Below, in pieces: positions 1 to 7,695 of a DNA stretch of 64,000 nt. The notes under the pieces are model-generated. The model ran no database searches. It saw only the letters and a program-made list of their open reading frames with translations, and was not told the DNA's origin. This DNA comes from Sphingobium sp. CAP-1 (GTDB lineage: Bacteria > Pseudomonadota > Alphaproteobacteria > Sphingomonadales > Sphingomonadaceae). The stretch's first letter is position 1; every line of letters begins with the position of its first letter. A program made the translations under genes and the position numbers. The DNA is taken from the NCBI RefSeq assembly GCF_009720145.1, contig NZ_CP046252.1:1488001-1552000 (forward strand), read 5' to 3'.

Positions 1-713
1 GGGATGCACAGATGCGCCTCCCCGCCCCGTTCCTCGCGCCAGGGGCGGATCGTTTCGACCGGGAAAGCGGCGGCATGGGCGACCAGTTCGGCATGGGACG
101 CATATTGCGCCAGCCGCTCCAGATTGCGACGGGTGGGAAAGATGATCTGCCCCTTGCCCGCATCGCAGCACGCGATCGTTTCCGCCGCGCCGCTCCACAG
201 CAACCGGACATTTTCGGTCGTGTCGACGCTCGCCACCTGCCCTTCGGGCGCGCGGGCCAGATAGAAGCGCGTATCGAATATCCGCCGCGCCTGCTCGAAC
301 GGCGCGGGATGCCAGCGGGCGAAGGGCGTCAACGCATCGAGCGCCAGACCCAGGCCGTGGCGATCCAGCAGGTCGCCCAGGGATTTGCCGTCATGCAACC
401 CGTCACGCAATCGCAGCACCGTCGCCGCATCCACCCCGCCGGCAAGGCCGATCCCCAGTCCCGCTTCCTCGATCGTTTCGCGAATGGCGGCGATCCGCGC
501 CGCCGCTTCGTCCGGGTCCAGCCCATGGTCGACCCGCGCCGCCAGCGCATGATCGGCCGCATCCACCGCGCCGCCGGGAAAGACCAGCGCACCCGCGGCG
601 AAGGCCATGGTCGACGCCCGTTCCACCATCAGCAACTGGGGCGGGCCGGCAGGCCGGTCACGCACGATCACCAGCGTCGCGGCGGGGCGGCCAATATCTT
701 TGTCATCCGTCAT
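1..713 (-). CDS. NUDIX hydrolase, C-terminus cut by window edge
   Basis: The reading frame runs leftward from an ATG at 713 to the window edge without a stop, giving 237 visible residues. A NUDIX fold is indicated by FPGG at about residues 45-48 and RETIEEAG at 78-85. Roughly 30 residues separate the two halves of the box, more than in MutT, as in NUDT19/RP2-like hydrolases that cleave nucleoside diphosphate derivatives such as CoA. The substrate cannot be read from the sequence. The gene is divergent from the nitrate transport operon, with about 416 bases between the two starts. The predicted protein has no signal peptide and should be cytosolic. The NUDIX assignment is firm; the substrate is not. 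Confidence 0.85.
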   Translation of the reverse strand, partial: MTDDKDIGRPAATLVIVRDRPAGPPQLLMVERASTMAFAAGALVFPGGAVDAADHALAARVDHGLDPDEAAARIAAIRETIEEAGLGIGLAGGVDAATVLRLRDGLHDGKSLGDLLDRHGLGLALDALTPFARWHPAPFEQARRIFDTRFYLARAPEGQVASVDTTENVRLLWSGAAETIACCDAGKGQIIFPTRRNLERLAQYASHAELVAHAAAFPVETIRPWREERGGEAHLCI

Positions 714-805
714 ATCCCTGCTCTAAGCGCCTGCGACCGATGCCGTAAAGGCCGCCCTAGTGATGCAAAGCGGCAACAAAATAGCAGTCAGCCGGAATTT
801 TGTGC

Positions 806-829
806 GTCGCAAAATATTTCGCTTGCGAC
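806..829. repeat. Perfect 7-bp inverted repeat upstream of nitrate operon
   Basis: GTCGCAA (806-812) and TTGCGAC (823-829) are perfect reverse complements separated by 10 AT-rich bases. The element lies between the divergent NUDIX and nitrate transporter genes, upstream of the leader hairpin. It could be an operator or part of a promoter region. No regulator can be named from the sequence. Confidence 0.4.
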
Positions 830-858
830 TCGGATGATTCGATGACAGCTTTGTTTCC

Positions 859-880
859 GTCGAAGCAGGGGCGCTTCGGC
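859..880 (+). promoter_or_regulatory. ANTAR-like hexaloop hairpin in operon leader
   Basis: An 8-bp stem (859-866 with 873-880, one G-U pair) closes a six-base loop, AGGGGC (867-872). The loop has A at position 1 and G at position 4, the two bases that define hairpins bound by ANTAR antiterminators such as NasR and NasT. It lies about 70 bases upstream of an intrinsic terminator in the leader of a nitrate-type ABC transporter operon, which is where such elements occur. The expected second hexaloop is not clear. Weak options are 934-947 (loop AAGGCA) and 940-951 (loop AATGAC); the latter would compete with the terminator stem. Assignment is inference from motif and context. Confidence 0.5.
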
Positions 881-948
881 ACAGATGTTGAAACCGGCCG
901 ATGACGGCGGGGATCAGCAACAGATCGACAAGATCGTAAGGCAATGAC

Positions 949-993
949 GCCGCCCGGACAGGTCCGACCGACCTTCGTCCCGGCGGCTTTTTT
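949..993 (+). terminator. Intrinsic terminator inside nitrate operon leader
   Basis: Arms 949-959 and 977-987 pair with one mismatch. An inner 5-bp stem (960-964 with 970-974) continues the helix past a small bulge, and six T residues follow at 988-993. No annotated rightward gene ends upstream, yet the nitrate binding-protein gene begins 137 bases downstream. It therefore sits in the operon's own leader and is best read as an attenuator, not an end-of-gene terminator. Confidence 0.7.
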
Positions 994-1129
994 ATTGGTT
1001 TTCCGCCGTGGCAAGGCTGCCGCGCGCGGCTCTCATCTTCACATCCAGCGCGCGGAAAATGCGTTTCCGGCGACGGGCCTTTGCGCCCTGTCGCGGCGCA
1101 GAACGTTCATCACGGGGAGCATATCGATC

Positions 1130-2410
1130 ATGGCTGAGGGGGATAACAGCAACGGCGTCAATCGGCGCGGCCTGCTCAAGACGAGCGGCACCGCAGCGCT
1201 TTTCGCGGCGGTGCAACAAGCATTTCCGTCGGGCGCTTTCGCCGCCGGAGCGGGACCGGAAGTCAAGGGCGCGAAGCTGGGCTTCATCGCGCTGACCGAC
1301 GCCGCGCCGCTGATCATCGCCAAGGAAATGGGCTTTTTCGCCAAACATGGGATGCCCGATGTCGAGGTGCTGAAGCAGGCGAGCTGGGGCGCGACGCGCG
1401 ACAATCTGGTGCTGGGCGCGGCTGGCGGCGGCATTGACGGCGCGCATATCCTGACGCCCATGCCCTATCTGCTGACCCTGGGCGTGATCGGCAAGGCGAC
1501 GCCGATGAACATCCTCGCCCGCCTGAACGTCAATGGTCAGGGCATTTCGGTGTCGAAGGAATATCTGGGCGCCAAGGCCGACCTCAACGCCGCGAAGATG
1601 AAGGGCGTGATCGCCCAGCGCAAGGGCGCGGGCAAGAAGATCAGCATGGCCATGACCTTCCCCGGCGGCACCCACGACCTGTGGCTGCGCTACTGGCTGG
1701 CGTCGGGCGGGATCGACCCGGACAAGGATGTCGAACTGATCACCGTGCCGCCGCCGCAGATGGTCGCGAACATGAAGGCCGACACGATGGACGCCTTCTG
1801 CGTCGGCGAACCATGGAACGACCAGCTCGTCGCGCAGCAACTGGGCTATACCGCCGTGTCGACCGGCCAGATGTGGATGAACCACCCGGAAAAAAGCTTC
1901 GCCATGCGGGCCGACTGGGTCGCCAAATATCCGCGCGCCGCGCAGGCGATCACCGCCGCCATCATCGAGGCGCAGCGCTGGGCCGACAATCCGGCCAACG
2001 CCAGCCAGCTCGCCAGCACGATTTCGGGCCGCGACTATCTGAAATGCCCGGTCACGGACATTGCGGACCGGCTTCAGGGCAATTTCACCATGGGCGACGG
2101 TCGCAAATTCCCGAACGCGGCGTTCAAGATGAAGTTCTTCGCCGGCTATGCGTCCTTCCCCTACAAGAGCCACGACCTGTGGTTCCTCACGGAGAATCAG
2201 CGCTGGGGCAAACTGCCCATGTCGCTCGACACCAAGGGCACGATCGCCAAGGTCAACCGCGCCGACATCTGGCGCAAGGCCGCCGCATCGCTGGGCGGCA
2301 AGGGTCCGGCCAGCGACAGCCGCGGGGTCGAGAAATTCTTCGACGGCAAGAGCTTCGATCCGTCCAACCCCAAAGCCTATCTCGCCAGCCTGGCGATCAA
2401 GCGCGTCTGA
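1130..2410 (+). CDS. nrtA: Nitrate-type ABC transporter substrate-binding protein
   Basis: This 426-residue protein of the CmpA/NrtA family would capture nitrate or a similar anion in the periplasm. The ATG at 1130 is chosen over in-frame upstream codons. It follows a GGGGAG at 1114-1119 and puts an NRRGLLK twin-arginine motif at residues 11-17, then a hydrophobic stretch ending near AFA (36-38), which is a Tat signal. Family landmarks include FIALTDAAPLIIAKE after the signal and SWGATRDNL further on. The permease gene follows after 18 bases and the ATPase gene after that, so the three form one operon. The leader carries an attenuator-like terminator. Nitrate is the likely substrate, though cyanate, nitrite or bicarbonate relatives cannot be excluded. 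Confidence 0.88.
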   Translation: MAEGDNSNGVNRRGLLKTSGTAALFAAVQQAFPSGAFAAGAGPEVKGAKLGFIALTDAAPLIIAKEMGFFAKHGMPDVEVLKQASWGATRDNLVLGAAGGGIDGAHILTPMPYLLTLGVIGKATPMNILARLNVNGQGISVSKEYLGAKADLNAAKMKGVIAQRKGAGKKISMAMTFPGGTHDLWLRYWLASGGIDPDKDVELITVPPPQMVANMKADTMDAFCVGEPWNDQLVAQQLGYTAVSTGQMWMNHPEKSFAMRADWVAKYPRAAQAITAAIIEAQRWADNPANASQLASTISGRDYLKCPVTDIADRLQGNFTMGDGRKFPNAAFKMKFFAGYASFPYKSHDLWFLTENQRWGKLPMSLDTKGTIAKVNRADIWRKAAASLGGKGPASDSRGVEKFFDGKSFDPSNPKAYLASLAIKRV

Positions 2411-2428
2411 TACGCAAGGAGCGGACTC

Positions 2429-3388
2429 ATGGTGTCTCCATCGCCCAGCAGCAGCCAGAAGGGACCGTCGGCCAAGGCCGGCGGTTCCGCCACCGAATTG
2501 GGGGTGATCGTGCCCTATCCTGAAGAAGCGATTGCGCGCCGCAGCTTCGAACCCGTGGCCGCGCCGGTCCATCCGCTGCTGCGCAAGGCGCGCGCCGCCG
2601 CCGCCAGCATCCTGCCGACGCTGGTGATGGTCGTGGCGCTGCTGGGCATATGGCAATTGCTGTGCAGTTCGCCCGACGCCTCCTTCCCCAGCCCGACCAA
2701 GGTATGGAGCGAAAGCCATGAGGTGATCGTCCATCCGTTCAAGGGCGTGGATATCGGCCTCACCCATTTCAGCATCGAGGAATCGGGCGATGTCGGCATT
2801 GCCGGCCATATCCTGACCAGCCTCAGCCGGGTGCTGGTCGGCTATGGTCTGGCCGCCGTCGTCGGCGTCGGACTGGGCATCCTCATCGGCCAGAGCGTCT
2901 TTGCCTTCCGCGCGCTCGATCCGCTGTTTCAGGTGCTGCGCACCGTGCCCCCGCTCGCCTGGCTGCCGATCAGCCTCGCCATCTTCCAGCAGGCGCAGCC
3001 ATCCGCCATCTTCCTGATCTTCATCACCGCCATCTGGCCGGTGATCCTGAACACCGCGGCGGGGGTGCAGACCATTCCGGCGGCCTATCGCAACGTCGCC
3101 AAGGTGCTGGCGCTCAACCCGATCGAATATTTCACCCGCATCATGCTGCCCGCCACGGTGCCGCACATGTTCACCGGCCTGCGCATCGGCGTCGGCATGA
3201 GCTGGCTGGCCATCGTCGCCGCCGAAATGGTGCAGGGCGGCACCGGCGTCGGCTTCTTCATCTGGGACAGCTATAACAGTTCGCTGCTGACCGACACGAT
3301 CGTTGCGCTGATCTGGATCGGCCTGACCGGCTTCACCCTCGACCGCATCGTCGCCTTTGCCGGCCGCATCATCGGCCGCACGGCCTGA
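2429..3388 (+). CDS. nrtB: Nitrate-type ABC transporter permease
   Basis: This 319-residue inner-membrane permease belongs to the NrtB/SsuC/TauC group. An unusually long hydrophilic N-terminus of about 60 residues precedes the first membrane segment. Several further segments follow. The cytoplasmic EAA-like loop that contacts the ATPase lies around the FTRIMLPATVPHMFTG region. AAGGAG at 2416-2421 lies seven bases before the ATG. The gene sits between the binding protein (18-base gap) and the ATPase (18-base gap), which supports a three-component importer. The family is clear; substrate is inferred from the neighbour. Confidence 0.88.
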   Translation: MVSPSPSSSQKGPSAKAGGSATELGVIVPYPEEAIARRSFEPVAAPVHPLLRKARAAAASILPTLVMVVALLGIWQLLCSSPDASFPSPTKVWSESHEVIVHPFKGVDIGLTHFSIEESGDVGIAGHILTSLSRVLVGYGLAAVVGVGLGILIGQSVFAFRALDPLFQVLRTVPPLAWLPISLAIFQQAQPSAIFLIFITAIWPVILNTAAGVQTIPAAYRNVAKVLALNPIEYFTRIMLPATVPHMFTGLRIGVGMSWLAIVAAEMVQGGTGVGFFIWDSYNSSLLTDTIVALIWIGLTGFTLDRIVAFAGRIIGRTA

Positions 3389-3406
3389 CAGGAAAGGACA
3401 GGCTCC

Positions 3407-4210
3407 ATGAAACATCGCAGCTATCTCGCGCTGGAAGGCGTCACCGTCGAATTTCCGACCAAAGCCGGCCCCTTCTGCGCGCTCGACAGTATCGACCTGT
3501 CGATCGAAAAGGGGCAGTTCGTCGCGCTGATCGGCCATTCGGGGTGCGGCAAGTCGACCCTGCTCAACGCCGTCGCCGGGCTGGTCAAGCCCAGCCGGGG
3601 CGTCATCTTCCTGGACGGCGACGTGGTCGATGCGCCGGGACCGGATCGGGCCGTCGTGTTCCAGGACCATAGCCTGCTGCCCTGGCTGACGGTGGAGGAG
3701 AATGTCCGCCTGGCCGTGGACAAGACCGCCGGCGGCAAGAGCAAGGCCGAGCGCAGGGACTGGGTCATGCACAATCTGGATCTGGTGCAGATGGCCCATG
3801 CCGCCGCCAAGCGCCCCGGCGAACTGTCCGGCGGCATGAAGCAGCGGGTCGGCATCGCCCGCGCCATCGCCATGAACCCGCGCGTGCTGTTGATGGACGA
3901 ACCGTTCGGCGCGCTCGATGCGCTGACCCGCGCCGCGTTGCAGGATGTCGTCATGGATTTGCAGGCGCGGCTCAACAACACCGTGCTGATGATCACCCAT
4001 GATGTCGATGAAGCCGTGCTGCTGGCCGACCGGGTGGTGATGATGACCAACGGCCCGGCGGCGCGCATCGGCGAGGATCGCCCGGTCGATCTCGCCCGGC
4101 CGCGCAACCGGCTGGAGGCGATCGACCAGCCCGATTATGCCGACGCGCGATCCGCCGTCATCCATTTCCTGCACGAGCGCTACCGCAATCCGGCGACGCT
4201 CGCCGCCTGA
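3407..4210 (+). CDS. nrtD: Nitrate-type ABC transporter ATP-binding protein
   Basis: This 267-residue ATPase energises the importer. It shows Walker A GHSGCGKS (43-50), the Q-loop near VVFQDHSLLPW (83-93), signature LSGGMKQR (140-147), Walker B LLMDEP (161-166) and switch His198 in ITHD. It is a single-domain ATPase like cyanobacterial NrtD or Klebsiella NasD, not the NrtC form with a fused binding-protein domain. It is the third gene of the operon and is followed after about 95 bases by the porin reading frame. Assignment to the nitrate/sulfonate/taurine ATPase group is secure. Confidence 0.88.
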   Translation: MKHRSYLALEGVTVEFPTKAGPFCALDSIDLSIEKGQFVALIGHSGCGKSTLLNAVAGLVKPSRGVIFLDGDVVDAPGPDRAVVFQDHSLLPWLTVEENVRLAVDKTAGGKSKAERRDWVMHNLDLVQMAHAAAKRPGELSGGMKQRVGIARAIAMNPRVLLMDEPFGALDALTRAALQDVVMDLQARLNNTVLMITHDVDEAVLLADRVVMMTNGPAARIGEDRPVDLARPRNRLEAIDQPDYADARSAVIHFLHERYRNPATLAA

Positions 4211-4304
4211 AAAACCGCGCCGGCGCGGGAAAGCCCGGCGACACATGCCAATATGAAGAGGATGCCCTGAAAGGCGCAAAGCCATCGGGAGCAAAGGGGG
4301 GAAT

Positions 4305-5584
4305 ATGCGTATCACTTACTGGCTGGCATCGACCGCAGCCATCATTACACCGGCACTGGTTTCGACACAGGCATCGGCTCAGGATGTCGTGTTCAAGCCG
4401 ATCGTCGAAGCGCGGTTGCGCTACGAAACGGTCGACCAGAACGGGCCGCTGCCGCTGACCAGCGACCGCGACGCCCATGCGCTGACCATGCGCCTGCGCG
4501 CGGGCGGCGAATTGTCCAAGGGGCCGTTCGCGTTTCTGGTGGAAGGCGAAGGCACGCTGGCGCTGGACGAAAGCTATAATAGCGGGGTCAATGGCAAGAC
4601 GCTCTATCCGATCGTTGCCGATCCGCAGACGGTCGAGGCGAACCGCATCCAGTTGCAATATCGCACCAAGCCGCTGGTCGTGACGCTGGGCCGCCAGCGC
4701 ATCAACCTGGACGATCAGCGTTTCGTCGGATCGGTCGCCTGGCGCCAGAATGAACAGACGTTCGACGCGCTGCGCGTGGAATATATGGGCGTCAAAAATC
4801 TGAAGATCGACCTGACCTACGCCATTTCCGCCCGCACCATCTGGGGCGTCGACGGCGGCAAGTTCGGCGCGGCCAACCGCCCGACGCAGATCGATGGCGA
4901 CGACTTCTTCGCCAATGTCTCCTACAAGACCAAATATGGCACGCTGACCGGCTTTGCCTATCTGGTCGACGAGGATGAAGCCGTCGCCGCGCTGCGCCGC
5001 AACAGCAGCCAGACCTATGGCCTGCGCTTCGCCGGCGCGACCCCGCTCAACAAGAAGGTGAAGCTCAGCTATCTCGCCAGCTATGCCCGGCAGAGCGATT
5101 ATGCCACCAGCCCGGTTTCCTATTCGGCGGACTATGCCGCTGCCGAACTGGGGCTGGAGGTTGCCCCTTCAAGCTGACGGGCGGGTATGAACTGCTGGGC
5201 GCGGACGGCAATGCGACCGGCGTGGCCGGCGGCTTCGCCTTCCAGACGCCCTTCGCCACGCTGCACAAGTTCAACGGCTGGGCCGACAAATTCCTGACCA
5301 CGCCGGGAACCGGCATTCAGGACTATTATGCCGGCGGCGCCTACACGCTGCCCAAGGTCGGCAAGGCAGGGCCGCTGGTGGCCTCCTTCACCTTCCACCA
5401 TTTCAGCAGCGACCGGCTGTCGATCCATTATGGCGATGAATATAATGCGCAGGTGACGCTCAAGCTCAACAAGCATCTGAGCGCGCTGGTCAAATATGCC
5501 GACTATCAGCGCAAGGGCGCGGCCAGCTACACCGGCGATGCCGACACGAAGAAGTTCTGGGCGCAGATCGACTACGCCTTCTGA
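4305..5584 (+). pseudogene. Alginate-export-type outer-membrane porin, frameshifted
   Basis: The first part starts with a signal peptide cut near STQASAQ and continues with alternating beta-strand sequence to a premature stop at 5175-5177 (290 residues). The frame then resumes one base out of register: the motif GGYELLG (5180-5200) and GWADKF follow, ending at 5584 with a terminal aromatic Phe typical of beta-barrels. Adding one C to the run at 5164-5167 would restore a continuous protein of about 426 residues reading GLEVAPFKLTGGYELLG. The family forms outer-membrane channels. Its place after the nitrate importer suggests it passes the same substrate through the outer membrane. The break may be a real mutation or a base-calling error in the C run. 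Confidence 0.8.
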
Positions 5585-5619
5585 GCAGACGAAACAGGCC
5601 GGCCACCGGGCCGGCCCGG

Positions 5620-5666
5620 CACGCGCATCCTCTCCACCCGATGGAGGATGCGCGTGTTTTCGTTTT
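5620..5666 (+). terminator. Strong terminator after porin gene
   Basis: A 13-bp perfect stem (5620-5632 with 5644-5656) with an 11-base loop is followed by TTTT CG TTTTT. It ends the rightward nitrate importer/porin transcription unit 36 bases after the porin stop. Confidence 0.9.
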
Positions 5667-5722
5667 TGCGGCACGACGGGACACAGCCGCCATGGCCCCT
5701 CATGGATCAGGGAATAAGGACG

Positions 5723-5833
5723 CCATTTCCCCTGGGGTTCAACAAAGCGAACCCCAAAAATCCGGTCGGAAGGGAAATGGTGCAGCCCTCAGTCCCGAAG
5801 AGGGAACCGAAGGCGAAACCAACTCGAAAGAGT

Positions 5834-5836
<3 letters not shown>
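5723..5836. other. Multi-hairpin region next to tRNA-Ala
   Basis: Four stems can be drawn in 114 bases: a 9-bp outer helix (5723-5731 with 5772-5780) enclosing a 7-bp hairpin (5734-5740 with 5749-5755), a 5-bp hairpin (5786-5790 with 5800-5804), and a 7-bp hairpin (5819-5825 with 5830-5836) that overlaps the encoded CCA end of the tRNA gene. No protein-coding signal is convincing. The region is downstream of the tRNA on the tRNA strand and could be a tRNA trailer, a terminator region or a small structured RNA. Function is unknown. Confidence 0.45.
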
Positions 5837-5909
<73 letters not shown>

Positions 5910-6124
5910 AAAGGAGCGCTGCCTATAGGCGAGCGATTTGGCCCTTGCAACGGTCTTTTGCGGAAAAAATCACGTCCGCTCCCGATCCCGATCACGTTAC
6001 AGGAATAGCGCGGAATTCCAGTGTGTCAGACCGGCCGGACAGCCGGACAGCACGCCCTTCATACCCGCTTGCGCCGGGCATCGCGATGATGCCAAAGCGG
6101 CTCACCCTCCCTGTCGAGACTACC

Positions 6125-6463
6125 ATGCCGACGATCCTGCTGCTGATCCTGTCCAACATCTTCATGACCATTGCCTGGTATTGGCATCTGAAGGGCGGGA
6201 TGGAAAAACCGATCCTGCTGGTCATCCTGATCAGTTGGGGCATCGCCCTGATCGAATATTGCCTGGCTGTCCCCGCCAACCGCATCGGCTTCGCCCATGG
6301 CTGGAGCGCGGGGCAACTCAAGATCGCGCAGGAGGCCATCGCCCTCATCGTCTTTGGCGGCTTCATGGTGACGGTACTGGGCGAGCCGCTGCACTGGCGC
6401 CATGCCGCCGCCTTCCTGTGCATCATGGCGGCGGTGGGATTTTTGTTCGTCGGCAGGAACTGA
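6125..6463 (+). CDS. DMT/DUF486 family inner-membrane protein
   Basis: The protein has 112 residues with four hydrophobic segments and a short MEKP-containing loop, as in the DUF486 (DMT-like) family of small membrane proteins with no proven function. The ATG at 6125 gives the usual family length; in-frame codons further upstream add a hydrophilic leader without family character. Only a weak GAG lies upstream. It stands alone between tRNA-Ala and the convergent queA gene. The preceding 215 bases contain a degenerate CCCG-CTTGCG-CCGGG palindrome near 6064 and nothing else recognisable. Confidence 0.8.
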   Translation: MPTILLLILSNIFMTIAWYWHLKGGMEKPILLVILISWGIALIEYCLAVPANRIGFAHGWSAGQLKIAQEAIALIVFGGFMVTVLGEPLHWRHAAAFLCIMAAVGFLFVGRN

Positions 6464-6527
6464 GCGTGATTCCACGTCAGATGGACCCTCTGACGGCTCG
6501 GCAATCACGGACAACAAGGAACGATCG

Positions 6528-7556
6528 TCAGGGCAGCAACAGGCTGCTGTCCCCATAGCTGTAGAAGCGATAGCCCCCTTCGATCGCGTGGGCATACACG
6601 TCCTGCATCCGTTCCCGCCCCATCAGTGCGCTGACCAGCATGAACAAAGTAGATTTGGGCAGATGGAAATTGGTCATCAGCCCGTCGACCGCGCGGAAAC
6701 GATAGCCCGGCGTGATGAAGATGCGGGTTTCGTCGGCGAAGGGGCGGATCAGGCCATCCTCCCCCGCCGCGCTTTCCAGCAGGCGCAGCGATGTCGTGCC
6801 GACCGCGATCAGCCGGCCGCCCGCCGCCCGCGCCGCGTTCAGCCGGTCGGCGGTCGCCGCGTCGATCCGGCCCCATTCGGCGTGCATCCGGTGATCGTCG
6901 GTATCATCGGCCTTGACCGGCAGGAAGGTGCCGGCGCCGACATGCAGCGTCAGCGTTTCGGTCTGCACCCCGGCCGCCGCCATAGCCGCCATCAGGTCCG
7001 GCGTGAAATGCAGCGCGGCGGTGGGCGCGGCGACCGCGCCATCTTCCCGCGCGAACATGGTCTGATAATCGCTGCGGTCGCGCTCGTCGGTCGGGCGCTT
7101 GCTGGCGATATAGGGCGGCAAGGGCATCCGCCCCGCCCGCTCCAGCAGGATTTCGACCGGCTCCTCACCCTCGAAATCCAGCGTCACGCCGCCATCGTCG
7201 TCGCGCGGCCCGGCGATCGCGGTAACGCCCGCGCCGAAATCGATCCGGTCGCCATCCCGCACCCGCTTGGCGTTGCGCAGGAACGCCTGCCAGGATCGCA
7301 GCGCCAGCCGCTTGTGCAGGGTCGCGCCGATCCGCGCCTCCCCGCGCGTCCCCTCCAACTGGGCAGGGATGACCTTCGTATCGTTGAACACCAGCACGTC
7401 ACCAGCGCGCAGCAGCGACGGCAGATCGCGCACGATCCGGTCCTGCATCGCCCCCGCGCCCGGCACCAGCAGCAGCCGTGCGCTGTCACGCGGCGATGCC
7501 GGCCGCAGCGCGATATTTTCCGGCGGCAGGTCGAAATCGAACAGGTCTACGCGCAT
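6528..7556 (-). CDS. queA: S-adenosylmethionine:tRNA ribosyltransferase-isomerase
   Basis: QueA transfers the ribosyl part of S-adenosylmethionine to 7-aminomethyl-7-deazaguanine in tRNA, making epoxyqueuosine. The 342-residue length and family motifs fit: MRVDLFDFDLP at the N-terminus, VFNDTKVIPA, APTAALHFT, LHVGAGTFLPV and TNFHLPKSTL near the end. The ATG at 7556 begins directly at the conserved N-terminal motif. It is convergent with the DUF486 gene, and a long perfect palindrome lies just upstream. It is a cytosolic tRNA-modification enzyme with no visible oddities. Confidence 0.97.
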   Translation of the reverse strand: MRVDLFDFDLPPENIALRPASPRDSARLLLVPGAGAMQDRIVRDLPSLLRAGDVLVFNDTKVIPAQLEGTRGEARIGATLHKRLALRSWQAFLRNAKRVRDGDRIDFGAGVTAIAGPRDDDGGVTLDFEGEEPVEILLERAGRMPLPPYIASKRPTDERDRSDYQTMFAREDGAVAAPTAALHFTPDLMAAMAAAGVQTETLTLHVGAGTFLPVKADDTDDHRMHAEWGRIDAATADRLNAARAAGGRLIAVGTTSLRLLESAAGEDGLIRPFADETRIFITPGYRFRAVDGLMTNFHLPKSTLFMLVSALMGRERMQDVYAHAIEGGYRFYSYGDSSLLLP

Positions 7557-7585
7557 GAATTAAGACTATCTCGTTCAGCTAGACG

Positions 7586-7651
7586 GTGTTCCCGCGAAGG
7601 CGGGAACCCAGTCCTGCGGCCTGAACTGGGTTCCCGCCTTCGCGGGAACAC
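7586..7651. repeat. 66-base palindrome with 27-bp perfect arms
   Basis: Arms 7586-7612 and 7625-7651 are exact reverse complements around a 12-base spacer. Each arm itself contains the smaller palindrome TTCCCGCGAAGGCGGGAA, so a cruciform of nested hairpins is possible. It lies between queA and the cyclophilin gene. It resembles the REP/BIME-type elements of sphingomonads. No T-run makes it a classical terminator. Confidence 0.85.
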
Positions 7652-7695
7652 ATTGTGCTTACATTATTATTGGGCAAGCGGCCGGCAAAACCGGC

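Noticed and set aside
12..845. Rightward open frame of 277 codons at the left edge
   Set aside because: It is antisense to the NUDIX gene, is Arg/Gln/Pro-rich and has no family features; typical shadow in GC-rich DNA.
723..944. Leftward 73-codon frame between NUDIX and the nitrate operon
   Set aside because: No ribosome site and no recognisable protein features; it lies over the regulatory hairpins, which explain the region better.
714..1129. Sigma-54 promoter for the nitrate operon
   Set aside because: No TGGCAC-N5-TTGC match on the plus strand in this interval.
992..4315. Leftward frame of 1107 codons opposite the nitrate operon
   Set aside because: The plus strand has three clear transporter genes with motifs and ribosome sites; the antisense product is low-complexity His/Arg/Asp-rich.
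5734..5755. GGGGTTC/GAACCCC hairpin as a tRNA terminator
   Set aside because: On the tRNA strand the T-run precedes the hairpin instead of following it.
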